Below, one piece after another: positions 45,888 to 57,839 of a stretch of 64,000 bases of DNA (its first letter is position 1; each line of letters starts with the position of its first letter). This stretch comes from Acanthococcus lagerstroemiae (lineage: Eukaryota > Arthropoda > Insecta > Hemiptera > Eriococcidae). The DNA is taken from positions 40,852,268 to 40,916,267 of the forward strand of contig CM063108.1 in the NCBI GenBank assembly GCA_031841125.1, given 5' to 3'. The position numbers and the translations under genes are program-made. Under the pieces are notes generated by a model that searched no databases, was not told where the DNA came from, and was given only the letters and a program-made list of their open reading frames with translations.

Positions 45888-48800
45888 CTACTCCTTTTTG
45901 TTGTATCTTTCGCTGTCTTTTAAACTGTCCTTGAGTTTATTCTCCCCTTCTTCTAACACTCTGGAAAAATGACAAAAATACGAATTCAAAATAACTTTTA
46001 ACATATTGCGACTGGTACTTATGGAATGGATTAGTCATACAAAATAAATGAGCTACCAATACTTATCAAACCTTGATAGATTCTGAACAATTAGTTGGGT
46101 GATATTTTTTAATGGAGCTTCTATAAACAAATGGAGGAAGAAAGCTGTGCAGTGCACAAACACAAAATCTGTCCCGAAAAGCCAGTACTGTAATGCAAAC
46201 AAACATGAAAATTAAATAAATTGTGTATGCGTACTCGGCGCAATATAACTTGAATGTTGACAAACAAACGACGTTGCCACTTAGACCATGCTGGGTTTTT
46301 GTTATCAGTTTCTTAAGGATATCATATACGTAATACTTAAGGTGCAGTGGGGTAATTGCAAAATTGGGGTAGTTGCAAAATCAGCTGTTGGAGGCAAAGA
46401 AACATAATATTTGACCGCGGTATCTATTGGTACATTAAGGCACATCTATTCCTTATATACTTACCCGGCCTGAACAATATCAGTGCGCTCGTTTGTTCTG
46501 TGGAAATGTTTTTATCATCACATGTCGAAATCACTCCAAAGTTAAGTGGCGGTAGTTGTTTTTCAAAGCGGCCGAAGGTGTATCCAGTGAAATTTTTTTG
46601 ACAAGATATTTATATGTTAATTATCACTAAAGATTCAAGTTTAAGGTAAGACCATTGATTTTGAAAATTTTTAATTATGTTGGCGGAAATATGTGTTTTT
46701 GCATTTACCCCAAGGAAAAGTCATGCTGGGGCAATTGCAAAATCAATACAATTTTGCATTTACCCCAACAATTTTGTAAAAAAATTTTTAGGTTTAAAAC
46801 GGTCCGAAAATACCATTAAGATAATCGAAATTTTGTATTTTCTAATAAAATACATTTCTACTTATGATAAGTCATCATTTTTTTAATTTTTAGCTGAATT
46901 TCTTTTATTTAAATTCGAAATTTTTTTCACTCCACTGAAAAATTTCTTCTCAAGTAGATAACTCCTAGAAATTTTGACCGAACGAAGCTTATGAATAGAT
47001 CAAAAGATAGAAAAACCATGTAGAATACCGTGAGATAGTCAAAACTGCAAAAAAATAAGGCCTCGCAAAAATAATGTACGATTTTGCATTTACCCCATGT
47101 TGGGGTAAATGCAAAAACGTGATTGAAAAGTTTCAAAGTTCCATTTTTCCAAAAAATTGTAAATTTATTGGTACAAGATTTTACTCACTAAAAGAGAACC
47201 CCTCAAAGTATGTGTGACAGAAATTTGATGTTGATTGGTGCCATAGAGTGGTCACAGTGAGTCGGCAAAGTGTCACTAATCAAAAAGTCGTTTGCAATTA
47301 CCCCACTGCACCTTAAATTATTGAATATTTATTTATTCATTTTCTCAGTTTAATATTAAGAAATTAGATAGAATCGAGTCGACAAAAATAATCATACCAA
47401 ACATATTAGTACCCTCATACGAAATTAATTATACGGGAAATAATGTTTGGCAATACTGTATGAAAATCTTCGAATTTTATTGGCTTCGCGGCTTTTCGAT
47501 TGAAGTTTCTCTCAGGCTTCAAGTTATTTTACGCCTAGTGGCCGGGTATAGTACAGTTTATCAGCTGCATACTTAACCTAGTACATATGATTATTAAGAA
47601 AAGCTTTGTGATCGTAGTAGTACACCGAGCAGATGAAGCAGTGAAATTAAGGAAAAAGATTACTGTGGTAGAATGGCTTCTTATAGAATGCGAGTACATT
47701 GATTACACGATGTCTAGTAGACATCCGTAAGACTATAGGTATCTATGATTATCCACCACTTCGGCTGTGACAGGGGGACTTCAAATAAATGAAGTATTAT
47801 AAAACATTTACTGGACATGCCAGCCGGACAGTCTACTAGATGAAATATGTTGGACATCTGCTATACTGTCCAAAGAAAAACCATTGGGTACGTCGTTGAG
47901 AAAATGTTTGGTGGGCTTCTACTAATGATTGTCCATATAAGAAATCTACCTGTCTCGTGGACGCGGTCCACTGGACAGAATGTTCACTAGCCTTGTCGAG
48001 AAACATGTGTTTTATGGACGTGAAGTCTTTTTCAACATGAACAGTTTGGGGGTACATTTACGCGGACATAATATATGTTCCGCCGGTTACGATTCCGATG
48101 TTTTGCATTCTATAAACATCTACTCATCGTATTTTTGAACACTGATGATAATAGATAGGTATATCAGTTTACTCACCGCATTGAGTTGTTGTGAGCTAAC
48201 CAACGAAGACCTTTGTGAGAACGCTTGATTCTGGTAAATCACGGTATTAACTAGGTAAACGCAGTATCCAAGCCGACTCAGGATTACTAATATTCCCGGA
48301 ATGAGGTTTTCAATCCGTTCTACAAAAGACGAAAACTATAGTTGGTAAGCACTGGTTTTTTTTTTTTTTTCAAAAAGCTTATCACTATAAGATCCGCATA
48401 ACTATAATTAATTAATTGTTACAGAGACAGAGGAAAGTAACGTACTATCAACATGCCGGGATACCGCAAAAGAAGAAAAGGGATGAATACAGTAAATGTA
48501 TTTCATTTTTCGGTGCCTATGTTTCTGGGTTCCTGAATGTTGTTACCGTTCATGAAAGGTGTTGATCCCAAAAGTATATATACACTTGCAAGAATAAGTA
48601 TATGTTACCGTGTTTCATGTTAAAACAATACCTATCCCCTCTGCTTCTATAAAAGGGGTGAAACATAACACAAAGAGTGAATTCCGTAGCAGGAGCATGA
48701 GCATGAGACTTTTCCAGGAGAATAACTTGGGGTCCAGGGGGCTGACTGGGAACAAGATAATTCCAACCACAAAATTTCAGTTAACGAGAGCACAAACATC

Positions 48801-51800
48801 TCTTCTTTTTTGATTTTTTTCCGTGATATGAGATAATAGAATCTCTTGGTATACTTAAGACTACCAGTTTCGGCAACACTGTCTTATTTGCCCGCGTCGT
48901 TTTCTCTTCGAAGCAGATAGCCTGCTGAGAATTTTCAATCAGTTACAACGAAATGTTGATAAACTTAGCTCCTCGGCTGATTTTGACTGGAAACTCGCGT
49001 ATATAATAATAATTTTCAATCGTTCTCGGGAATAGATAATAAAATATATTCATAAAATATAGTAGTCGTCGTGAGAATGTCTAATTAACTGACTAGGTAG
49101 GCATTTAGAGTTATTTGTTGCCGAGTCTATAAGAGTCACTGGGGGAAGTGGGATTGTCAACAATTATTTTGAAAATCGTAATCTAGTGTCTAAATAAAAA
49201 CATATGAAGTTGAAGCGGCCAGGAGAATCTTTGTGCATTGACCATCTTACTATAAATCACTACTTGCTCTTTCCTATTACTCATTCTTGTATGTGATCGA
49301 GGGGCGGAGGACACATCTTGGCATACCCTGTTCGAGTTTGAAGCCTGGGAGCAGGCGACGACGGCGGGATCGGCCGTCTCGCGCCGGACACTGGTTCCGG
49401 AGATGATGAAGAGTCGAAGCAGTTGGAACCAGGTGTCGGCCTTTATCTTGGTCATCATGACGAGGAAGATGCAGACGGAGTAGTCGAGTCAGAGGGCCGA
49501 CGGACCAAGCTCAGCCCACACCATCGAACAGGACAACTCTGTACCATCCAAGAAGAGCTGCTGCAGCTGGGTAATTCTCCGAAAAATGGACAATTCATGT
49601 AAATAGGCAGTAACTCTGCCACTTATTATCAGAATGCTATGCGCAATATATCAAAATTGAGGAAATGAACTCTTCTGATGGAGACAGTGGTAAAAGCTCT
49701 CCCTAGTTCAGCAGAACATCATTAGAAAATCGAAAATGCACCTGAAATGTCCATCAGCGTGGGTGTCAACCTGGCCTAGTTCCGTTTTTTTTTTTTGCTT
49801 GCTGGAAGGGTTTAATACATCATTTTCAGGAACTACTGTTTCCCATTGTTGAAGAGGTAAGTTGAGGCAACACGGTATAGGTCTTACAATCTTTTTCTAA
49901 CTAAGTTAAGTAACCTTTAGAATACCTCAAAGTTGTGTCTAGGAAGAGATATGTCCTTCAACGTGGATAATTTTCAAACCTCTCTGTAGGGTTCCACTAT
50001 AAGCATAAACTTCTCTCAAATGCTCATATAACTTCCTCATAACTTCCTCTAGAAGGCTGTGTAAGAACTTCTGTGAAATAATGATAATTTGTATGCTAAA
50101 ATACTCATTTATTGCTGAGATCCTGGTTTCTAAAAAAAAAAAGTGTCCTTCGTCGTGGACATCAACAGCCATATTGAATTTATAGCTCCGAATTTGTAAA
50201 AACATAATAATATAACTAATGTTGGCCACATTACATTCAGCAACATGTATCAAATATTTTCCGCATATTTACCCAATGGGAAAAGGGAAAAGGCGATTTT
50301 GTCCTTAAACGTGGACATAAAATATTATTCAACGTGGCTACTCACGTATTCCTTGTATCCACGCTGAAGGACGTGAATCTTTCGACACTTAGAAGCAGTC
50401 TGTAGAAACAGCCTTTAAATCTTCTTCGTGCAGAGACTACTTTCCTAGATGAATTTTTGGTACTTCATAAAACCGTGATCCGTGAGATTGTAACCCACGG
50501 TGCCGCTGTGTGATCGTACAGCCTCATCTTATCACACTATGTAAACTAGAAAAATTTGTCTTTCAACGTGGACAACAATTTTTTTTTACAACCCTCCAAA
50601 ATCAAATTTAAGCCCGGCCGGTACCGGAATATGATTTCTCAACACCCCTAGTATCGATTTCAACGAAAAAAATTTGAAAAGTGAACCTCATTTCTTTTGG
50701 TTTTTGTCCACGTTGAATTGTCCATTTTTCGAAGAATCACCCAGCTACTGCAGACCCCACTGGCAGGGCTCCCCCGCTGTCATTACCTGCCTGCGTCGTC
50801 ACACGTACCAAGATGAGGAGGTGAGGAGTGCATGAAGAGGAAGCACGTCCGGCTGTGGGGGATCTGAATTCCAGGCTAGTGCTCGTGGATCGCGAACCTC
50901 GGTCAGTAGGGAACCCCATGGTAGCTCTGGCAGGACGCGCGTACCGGAAGCGACACGCGAAATGGGGGATCGGACCGGCCTCAAAGCGTCCCTCCGGCCA
51001 CTGATGCGATACTCGAAAGGGTAGTCTCCGGGGCCGGGGGTGCGGTGTCTCAGGGGCCCCTTTCGCATGCATGCATCGCCATACGTCCCACCACACCATT
51101 ATTTATTCTTATAGGATCCGAATCCTCAACTCGAATGCGTTTCTGTGATATGAAATACTAAGTACGTACTGAATCCATTGACGAGATACATGCAATTAAT
51201 GTAGGCGAATGGTAAAACAAATAAGGATCTGTGAACGGCCGCATATACCGCATTTTCCACCTGGTTATATGGTCTATCGTACTGTTGGAGGGCGAGTCCG
51301 TAAAGGGCTCCCCCATATTCCCCGACAGTGATGGTCAAAATTGAAGCGATAATTATGTGTGCCTATGAAAATAACCAGGACTGTTACAGAACATAAGTCG
51401 CATATTTTTACATTAATTAACACAATGTTGAATAACGCCTAGGTGCTATGCACTACCTAGATGAATGTTTGGCAAAAAAAAAAAAATTAAAAAAATGAAT
51501 CTTACTTTGGAAAAATTAAACTTCTGGTTTTTCAATAATCGACCAGTAAATGCGGATAGTATTCCCATGATGTACGGTCCAACTCGAGGAGGTAGCGTGA
51601 TGTAGAGACCGTAGAACTCGTTGATAGCGGATCGAATTATTGGAATGTTACTGCGGTCGGAAAATAAGCAGTAAATTAATACCTATGAGTAGGATAGTGG
51701 ATGGGTCGTAATATAGGACTGAGGTATACCTATACCCCTTGAATAAAGAATGCTATACCTAAGTAATTTCAGTATTCACGATTCCGCCTACAATGATATG

Positions 51801-54800
51801 TATCATGACTTACTTACCGAAAGACAAATCGTATTACTCCGATACAATTATTGTGAACTACGTAGTTGTAAGTTGACACTACTGAAATCACCATAGTTGA
51901 AACCAGAGCTGCCAAACCGAGGTTTCTGTGTTTTGTTAGAATCAGCACCAATATACTTCCAATGACTGTCAACTGAAAGTCCACTGAAATGTACCAACTC
52001 ACCCAAAAACACTATCAAGAACAAAAATAACACTAATAAGTGTGGTGGTACTTTTGTAGACATTAAATTATTATTAATTTTATACCATCCCCCCTTCCCC
52101 CCTGAAGTAAGTACATATGGGCACTGACCAGTTTATGACCGTCGAATATATTGTTGACTCCTAGTATTGCATGCAGCCAGTTTGATTTGCACAGTTCAAC
52201 TTCTTTATTCAGCATATGCCACAGAGGTCCGTCATTTGTGTGAGGTAAAATATACACAAAGAAGAGGATCACCATTGCAAATGTAGGAATTAATCTATAA
52301 CATTGGGAAGAACTGGAATTTAAGTATGTATAGTAGGTACTTCATTAAACTAGGATAGTAATCAAATCAAACTAATTGGCTTATTGAATGCCATGTTCTT
52401 CTATAAAACGTAAACACATATAGGTACACACTCTAAAGGTGCAGAAGGAATGGCGCCTCTCCGTTCCTGCTTATCAATTCACGGTGACGTCAAATGAACA
52501 TACGCCATTCTTTCAAAATCACCATCTTGAAGGAACACTTGAACGAATGGAAGGAATAAATATACGTTTATGTGGGTTAATGCAGTGTTGAGTGTCACAA
52601 GTGTGAAACCCTCTTAGAATGTCAGCGCGTTCATTTCCGTTCATTCAACATTCAACGCAGGGGATGAAAGTGAATTAAGGAATGGCGGACGTTCATTTTT
52701 AAGAGGCACGTGAGCGGGTCATAACGTTCGTTTCTTCAGCTTCAGCACTTCTGACACATATCTAGGGTCCGAGTGCTTACACAGCCGCCAAAATGAGTGA
52801 TTTTCTTCATTGGCTTATAAATGACATAAATGTGGTTTCCTAGTTCAATTCCATTTAATAATCCAAGCAGTTTGTCAGCTGTTTCGAACTATTTTGAATA
52901 GGAAGTCTGTGCCTTCTGCAGCATTTCAAGTTTATAGGCGATTGAACAAAGTAAGTAAGTATAACTCTGAATTATAGCACAGGTAGCTACAGTATGTATC
53001 TATCCTTACCCTTCCGTATGTGTTAAAAACAACATACCTCAAATATCGATGAACTATGAAAACTAGAACTTGAGCACTGCCTTTGTCACATATTTTCGAA
53101 TAATTTGTGTGAAGCATGAAGAATCCACTGAAAAAGAAAAATATGTCCACCACTGCGATGTGCGATCCTGCCCTGAACAGTATATCATAATTCTGAAAAG
53201 GGACATACGTAAATATAGTACAGTGTCCTTCAGCGGAGTATTCTAGGTACTCTGAAACAACCATGATTTTTAGTATATGTTTTATATCACTTATGTAGTC
53301 TACAATTGGAGAAATACCTAGTTTTCAATGAAAAGTACGTATCATAGACGCAACCAGGTGGGGGGGGGGCTATGGGGGTTATAGCCCTCCCCATGCCCTG
53401 AGCAATTTTTAAACAATCTCAGAGTATTTTACTTTTTCGTATAAAATGTACCCCTCCCTACTTTTCTCTGGCCCAGCCCCTCCCAGAGGTAATTCCTGGT
53501 TGCGCCTATAGTACATATCATGGGCCATGGATGGTTTTATTGGGATATGAACTATTCAACTCACTATTTCTAGTATTTCTGAATCAAAAATTTGTGGACT
53601 CAAAACGATGACACGATGCAGCATTATTATGAAGATCATTGATATCACTTTTTGCGTGTGAATAAGAATATATTCCCTTTCCGGAGTAAAATTCTTCAGT
53701 TTCTTATAGTTGTCAATTACTGAAAAACCTTTGAAAATCTTCATCAAGGGATCGTTCTTTTCTAAATAGAAACAATTTGTACAAACAAAACTATATAAGT
53801 AAATGTATGTACTTATTAGGTATATATGCGAGTGAATTAGCCTATCGTTCTGATATATTACTTTCCAAATTGCTGATGCTTCCTTTCTGCTTCAGTTCAT
53901 AACCAGTAGCCAAAACCACTAAAGCCAGAATTGTATACAGTAAATTCCTGAAAATAAAAGTTGGTATATAATATTTGAGCGAACTCCTCAAATTGTGTAA
54001 ATATCTGTGTCAATCCATTTAAAATACCGTTTGCAATAGACACAGTTTTGCATTTGTAGCAAAATTGCATTTTCAAAGTACGTAGGTAGTTATTATTTTA
54101 CTCAGAGAGTGTAATGCTTTCTTATAGGTTGTAAAATATAATTACCATGCTTTTGTGATGTTGATTTAACTAAGAAACTTACAGCCATTATAGCTGACTA
54201 AGACAACCAACCCCAGTATGGATTTTCTCAGATTGTGGAACATTTTACGGATGAAGGAAGATGCGTGTATAGACTTTACTTTTGAGAGACATGCCTTTTC
54301 GTGTTGTCATTGATTGTCTAGGTTTAGATATAGGCACATGTCAGGAATTAGAGAGATAGGATACCGACATCTTTGCGCCTATATGTATAGAGAATCGATT
54401 TTGAAAGTTTGTACTTCGTACTTATAATTGTGATGCGGCCCAAAGAAAGGTACAAGAAGTCGAGCGAGGTCAGTTTTGAGATATGTATGACGGCATTATA
54501 GGTATATAGAGCACATCACGAGATGAACATTTAAAAAAATGTAAGCAAAAGGTGGAAAAATGATCGAGTTAGAGCTGTTTGAAGTTTTCGTGGCACAAAA
54601 CTACATTCGCGTAAAAACGCGTTTGAAAGTTTGTTACTGCGATTATGCACGAAAAGTCATTCGAAAATTTTTCCAGACGTTAATATAGTGGCGCGGCCGA
54701 CTTCTTGTACCTTTCTCTCACGACTCTCTCTCGCGTGACTTCAACGCTCTCTCTCGGCATGTAAAAGTATCACTAACTTCTCTAATCTTCACAGGAATAT

Positions 54801-55531
54801 CGGTAGATGGCTTTCCTATCACTTCCACATAAAATCGCAAAATCGGTAAAAATCGGATATGTTTTTCTTTTCGTGGCCCTAGCGCAAAATCCCTCTTTCT
54901 GACTTCTTGTACCTTTCTATGGGCCGCATCACAATTTCTTGATATATTTTATAAGAACAAGAATCGTCAGACCATCGGAATTAGCACTCCCCGACTAAAA
55001 ATCGGGGTACCAGCCCTAATTCTGGTATCGGCGCCAGATATACGCCAGATTTGCTCTCGAATCTAGCGCAAATTAAGCATCAATCGGAAATTGACGCTCG
55101 ATTTGCATCAGGCGCCACAGTCGGGCCAAATTTGCGCTGGCTCCGAATGGCCCAAAATTCCGGCAACGGCGCTTGCATGCATTTCAAACGGGAAGGCGCT
55201 AGTGTCAACCTGGCGCAAAGTTAACCCTGGCCTCACGATTTCCAGGCAGGTCGTGTATCTTCTAGAGACATATATAGCTTCCTATATCTAGAAGGAACTT
55301 GAGTGTTTCGCGCTCATACCTTGTATAGTAATATCCCGAAGGTTTATTCATGTCTTTTGTATAACACTGCTTTGGGTCTACCTTGACTGTCACCTCCATG
55401 TTGTAAGTTTTGAATACGACAGACAAACTATTGCGTAATGATGCTTCCAAATCTGTGTTCTTACAAGATGACGGAATGCACATGGCCCACTTCAGTTCTT
55501 GTCTGTTTCGTCGAGCAGGGTTCTTGTGGTA
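45888..55531 (-). CDS. NRF-6-like membrane O-acyltransferase, 11 exons found, 5' end missing
   Basis: Proteins of the nose-resistant-to-fluoxetine family are multi-pass acyltransferase-3 proteins implicated in lipid transport or uptake in worm and insect epithelia; the exact reaction is unknown. Exons, 5' to 3': 55531-55320, 53947-53862, 53761-53565, 53192-53038, 52294-52129, 52011-51818, 51650-51506, 51362-51170, 48319-48177, 46187-46072, 45960-45888. All phases fit and give 559 residues to TAG. Exon A has the extracellular NRF Cys pattern (WAMCIPSSC...CYTKD). Later exons carry the membrane landmarks FSVIDNYKKL, FFFFSGFFML, HRYLRLIP, NDGPLW, SWYISVDFQL, LSRLGYCVYL and LFIEAP. GTCAGT and GTTTGA donors are unusual but required. 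The signal peptide and first NRF half must lie upstream and were not found. Introns hold several mobile elements. Confidence 0.85.
46341..47312. mobile_element. 972-bp TTAA-flanked element in acyltransferase intron
   Basis: Perfect terminal inverted repeats of at least 22 bp starting GGTGCAGTGGGGTAATTGCA, flanked by TTAA at 46337-46340 and 47313-47316, as in piggyBac or Kolobok elements. TTTGCATTTACCCCA-type units recur near 46697, 46752 and 47083. One forms a palindrome with 16-bp arms and a 3-bp loop at about 47083-47117. No transposase fragment was seen. It lies between exons I and J of the acyltransferase gene. Confidence 0.8.
47317..48176. other. Acyltransferase intron sequence
   Basis: No coding exon fits here. 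GTCCA/TGGAC strings recur at 47820-48060, hinting at an old repeat. Confidence 0.35.
48320..49290. other. Acyltransferase intron sequence, no element recognised
   Basis: AT-rich intron sequence between the LINE relic and exon I; nothing recognised. Confidence 0.4.
49292..49483 (+). pseudogene. LINE ORF2 relic, C-terminal end, with 3' UTR continuing to about 51104
   Basis: The frame reads GAEDTSWHTLFEFEAWE, then AGSAVSRRTLVPEMM and SRSSWNQVSAF, and stops at TAG 49481. The EDT..HTLFE block followed by Trp and a Ser/Trp segment ending in charged residues is the usual end of R1/Jockey-like LINE proteins; one knuckle Cys is Phe here. GC content is much higher than its surroundings. The 3' UTR is split by the 1.2-kb element and resumes at 50747. 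Confidence 0.65.
49565..50746. mobile_element. 1.18-kb non-autonomous element inserted in the LINE 3' UTR
   Basis: Ends AGCTGGGTAATTCTCCGAAA and (inverted) AGCTGGGTGATTCTTCGAAA, continuing AAATGGACAATTCA, about 34 bp with two or three mismatches. TCCTTCAACGTGGAC-type units recur in both orientations at about 49952, 50144, 50301, 50365, 50559 and 50707. No coding capacity. The target duplication could not be resolved. Confidence 0.7.
50994..51104. repeat. Dispersed 105-bp repeat, copy 3, at the LINE 3' end
   Basis: Contiguous with the GC-rich LINE 3' UTR and ends at CACCATTATTTA. Its identity with copies 1 and 2 suggests that they are either LINE tails or a SINE sharing this tail. Confidence 0.7.
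53343..53510. mobile_element. 168-bp hAT-type MITE in acyltransferase intron
   Basis: Ends CATAGACGCAACCAGG and CCTGGTTGCGCCTATA, flanked by GTACGTAT and GTACATAT (8 bp, one mismatch). Interior contains G-runs and CCCCTCC strings, no coding capacity. Confidence 0.7.
54426..54936. mobile_element. 511-bp MITE in acyltransferase intron
   Basis: Left end AATTGTGATGCGGCCCAAAG continues into AAAGGTACAAGAAGTC and is matched by the inverted right end with one mismatch over about 34 bp. A further inverted copy of GACTTCTTGTACCTTTCT lies inside at about 54698. No coding capacity. Confidence 0.75.
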
Positions 55532-55539
55532 CTGTAAAC

Positions 55540-57045
55540 ATCAGTAAAAGTACATCTACGCATGAATAATACGGAAATGAATAGCGTCTGGACTCGATCT
55601 ATTTTTAAACAGAACCAGCTGCTGATGACCGTGGGCTAAAGTGAGCTTAGATAAATACTGAGTTATATGGAGAAACATTGGTATAACTATCTGACTCTGT
55701 ATCGCAGTACACGTAAGTTATCACTGATCAAACGAATTATTTGGTGCACAATGCCCCTCACATTTGGTTTCCAGACTTGGAACTGGCTAGGTACGTTTTT
55801 TTTTATTTTACGCAAAAATATGTTTAAAAATACTATGCACGCAGACTTGCGAAAATGTAACGTGTGTGAATGTGTATAGTACCATATTGGAAAGTTAACA
55901 GGAAGTACCTATGTTAGTAGCCCTGCTTCTACAACGAGGGGATAATTCAACTCGTTTATATAAAAAAACGTGTGAAAGAGGAATGATCTTTGAACGCCAC
56001 TGGCGTGTTATAAAAATCGTTTTTGAAAGAAAGTGGTAGCCCTGAGCTATCAGAATAAAAAAGAATTACCTCCATAGACATTTTTTTTTTAAAGTTAAAT
56101 TACGCGAAATTGAAAATCGCGATTTTTGATATAGGTAGAAGAATTGGGAAGCTGATGAAATAATCCCCCAGTCGTTTTTCAGTGTGTTGAGCCTTGAGCT
56201 TGAGCGTTACTTAGTTTGCGTTGGTGTGTTACACTAGTGCTACCTAGTCAATGTTAACTTCCCAATACAAATCTTTCGCCACTAATCTACAGTACTTGGA
56301 CAAGGAAAGGAGGCTTTAATGATCAAAAATGAAAGATTCCGCATGAATATCTAGGTATATTAATGTTTCAAATTCACTAGTAGCGTAGTTGCGTAGTAGA
56401 GGTAACTTATGACCGAAGAATTTCTGGATAAAAGATATTGGCTGTGTGTTCACTTGGCACCAATAAATTTTGAACTGCTGACTCTTGAGCAAACTACACG
56501 CAGCGGTCTAATCAGAAAGGCACGGCAATCTCAAATCGATACCTGCAATAGGTACCTACATACCTCTACTTGAAGTCTGACCTGACGCCTTATTGATGTC
56601 ATGGCAAACGATAACTTAAATTTGATGACGTAGTCATGGTATCACTGGAATGTTCGGGATGAATACATTGATCCTCCTTTTATTCATCCAGTCGGAATTT
56701 CAGTTTTTTAATGACATGCGACCGCAAACGTGTGTTACCCACAATCGTGGATTCCATTGCATAGTCGCGGTGTGTGTAGATTTTGCTATAGCGTGGTCGG
56801 TGCGCCAACTTTCAGCTTCAACTTGTGAGAGAGCAAACCATGTAAATATAGAGAATTCTAAAATTCCACAAGGAAGTTATAACTACGCCATCATTATCGA
56901 TTTCTCTGTATCAATTGAATTATGAGTCCATTAGTTCGTTTTCCCAATATGTTAACCGTTTGTTATTGTTGATAGCCGTCACCAATATAATGTTTTTTAG
57001 CCAAAGAATCGCTCTTTCACACAGCCAAACACGTGTATAGTCAAG
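55540..57045. other. Stretch where 5' acyltransferase exons were expected
   Basis: No NRF-type exon recognised. A 91-codon plus-strand frame at 56650-56925 is without signature. Confidence 0.4.
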
Positions 57046-57049
57046 TCGT

Positions 57050-57366
57050 CCAGTAGTATTTACGATACTATCCATTTAAACCGACAAACGAATTCGTTTA
57101 TCCACAGTCGCAATCCTGCCGTCACCGAATCTCCAACAGAAGTTTTGCAAAAAAATCAGCTGTCTTTGGGATCTCCTTACAAATGGACTCGCACACTGCT
57201 TGTTTTCAGCCATGATAGTCTTCGAATTCATGGCCATAAAGACGATGGTTTCAAGCAGGCGTGTACTTTGTGAGCTCATCGAGTTCCCTTCGCAATCATC
57301 GGCAGGATTCGTCTGAAGTCGTCTGCAAAAAGCACTGTGATTCCGCCCATTAAAACGTTCTTACAC

Positions 57367-57398
<32 letters not shown>

Positions 57399-57640
57399 TC
57401 GCAGTGACTACGATCTATGGCTTCGACTGCTGCTTCACAAGACATGGTGCATTCATCCCAAACAATAAATGGCATTCTCGGAGTTGTTTTGCTGTATTCG
57501 ATAGATTACAGACTGGAGCATCCCTTTGGTATATATGTTGAGCGGCAATTTGAAGGTGGAGTGCGCGGTTTTTCCGTCTTGTGTAACTAAATAGCTTCTC
57601 AGTCGTTGATCCTCACGTCATTCTTGCGGTGAGGACTGGT
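57050..57640 (-). pseudogene. Helitron helicase relic (PIF1-like)
   Basis: Minus-strand frames, read downward, give HSTFKLPLNIY, CNLSNTAKQLREC, VWDECTMSCEAAVEAIDR (DEAD/Walker B-like), MGGITVLFADDFRRILPMIAKGTR and FCWRFGDGRI, the consecutive motifs of the SF1 helicase of Helitron rolling-circle transposons. A (GA)n run at 57370-57399 and several frame changes break it. The Rep domain and Helitron ends (TC...CTRR) were not found. Confidence 0.75.
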
Positions 57641-57839
57641 TTCCACTTGTCTGTTTATATCCTGGTTTTCTTCGCGGCCGCTGATGATGTATGCCCAAGA
57701 GCAGATCTCTTGCGTGATGGCTTACTAATAAATATATACGAGTATGATACTGAAGACAATAGAGGGATTAAAAACACGTAAATACTGTACACCAAATACC
57801 GAGATAAATTATATGGAATAATAATTTTTACTAATTATG

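Noticed and set aside
50737..51099. 120-codon minus-strand frame rich in Arg, Pro and Ser
   Set aside because: Antisense to the GC-rich 3' UTR of a LINE and the dispersed repeat; no start context or family.
53221..53264. Alternative acceptor that would extend acyltransferase exon D upstream
   Set aside because: In the phase required by exon C it runs into a TAG at once; the acceptor before 53192 fits.
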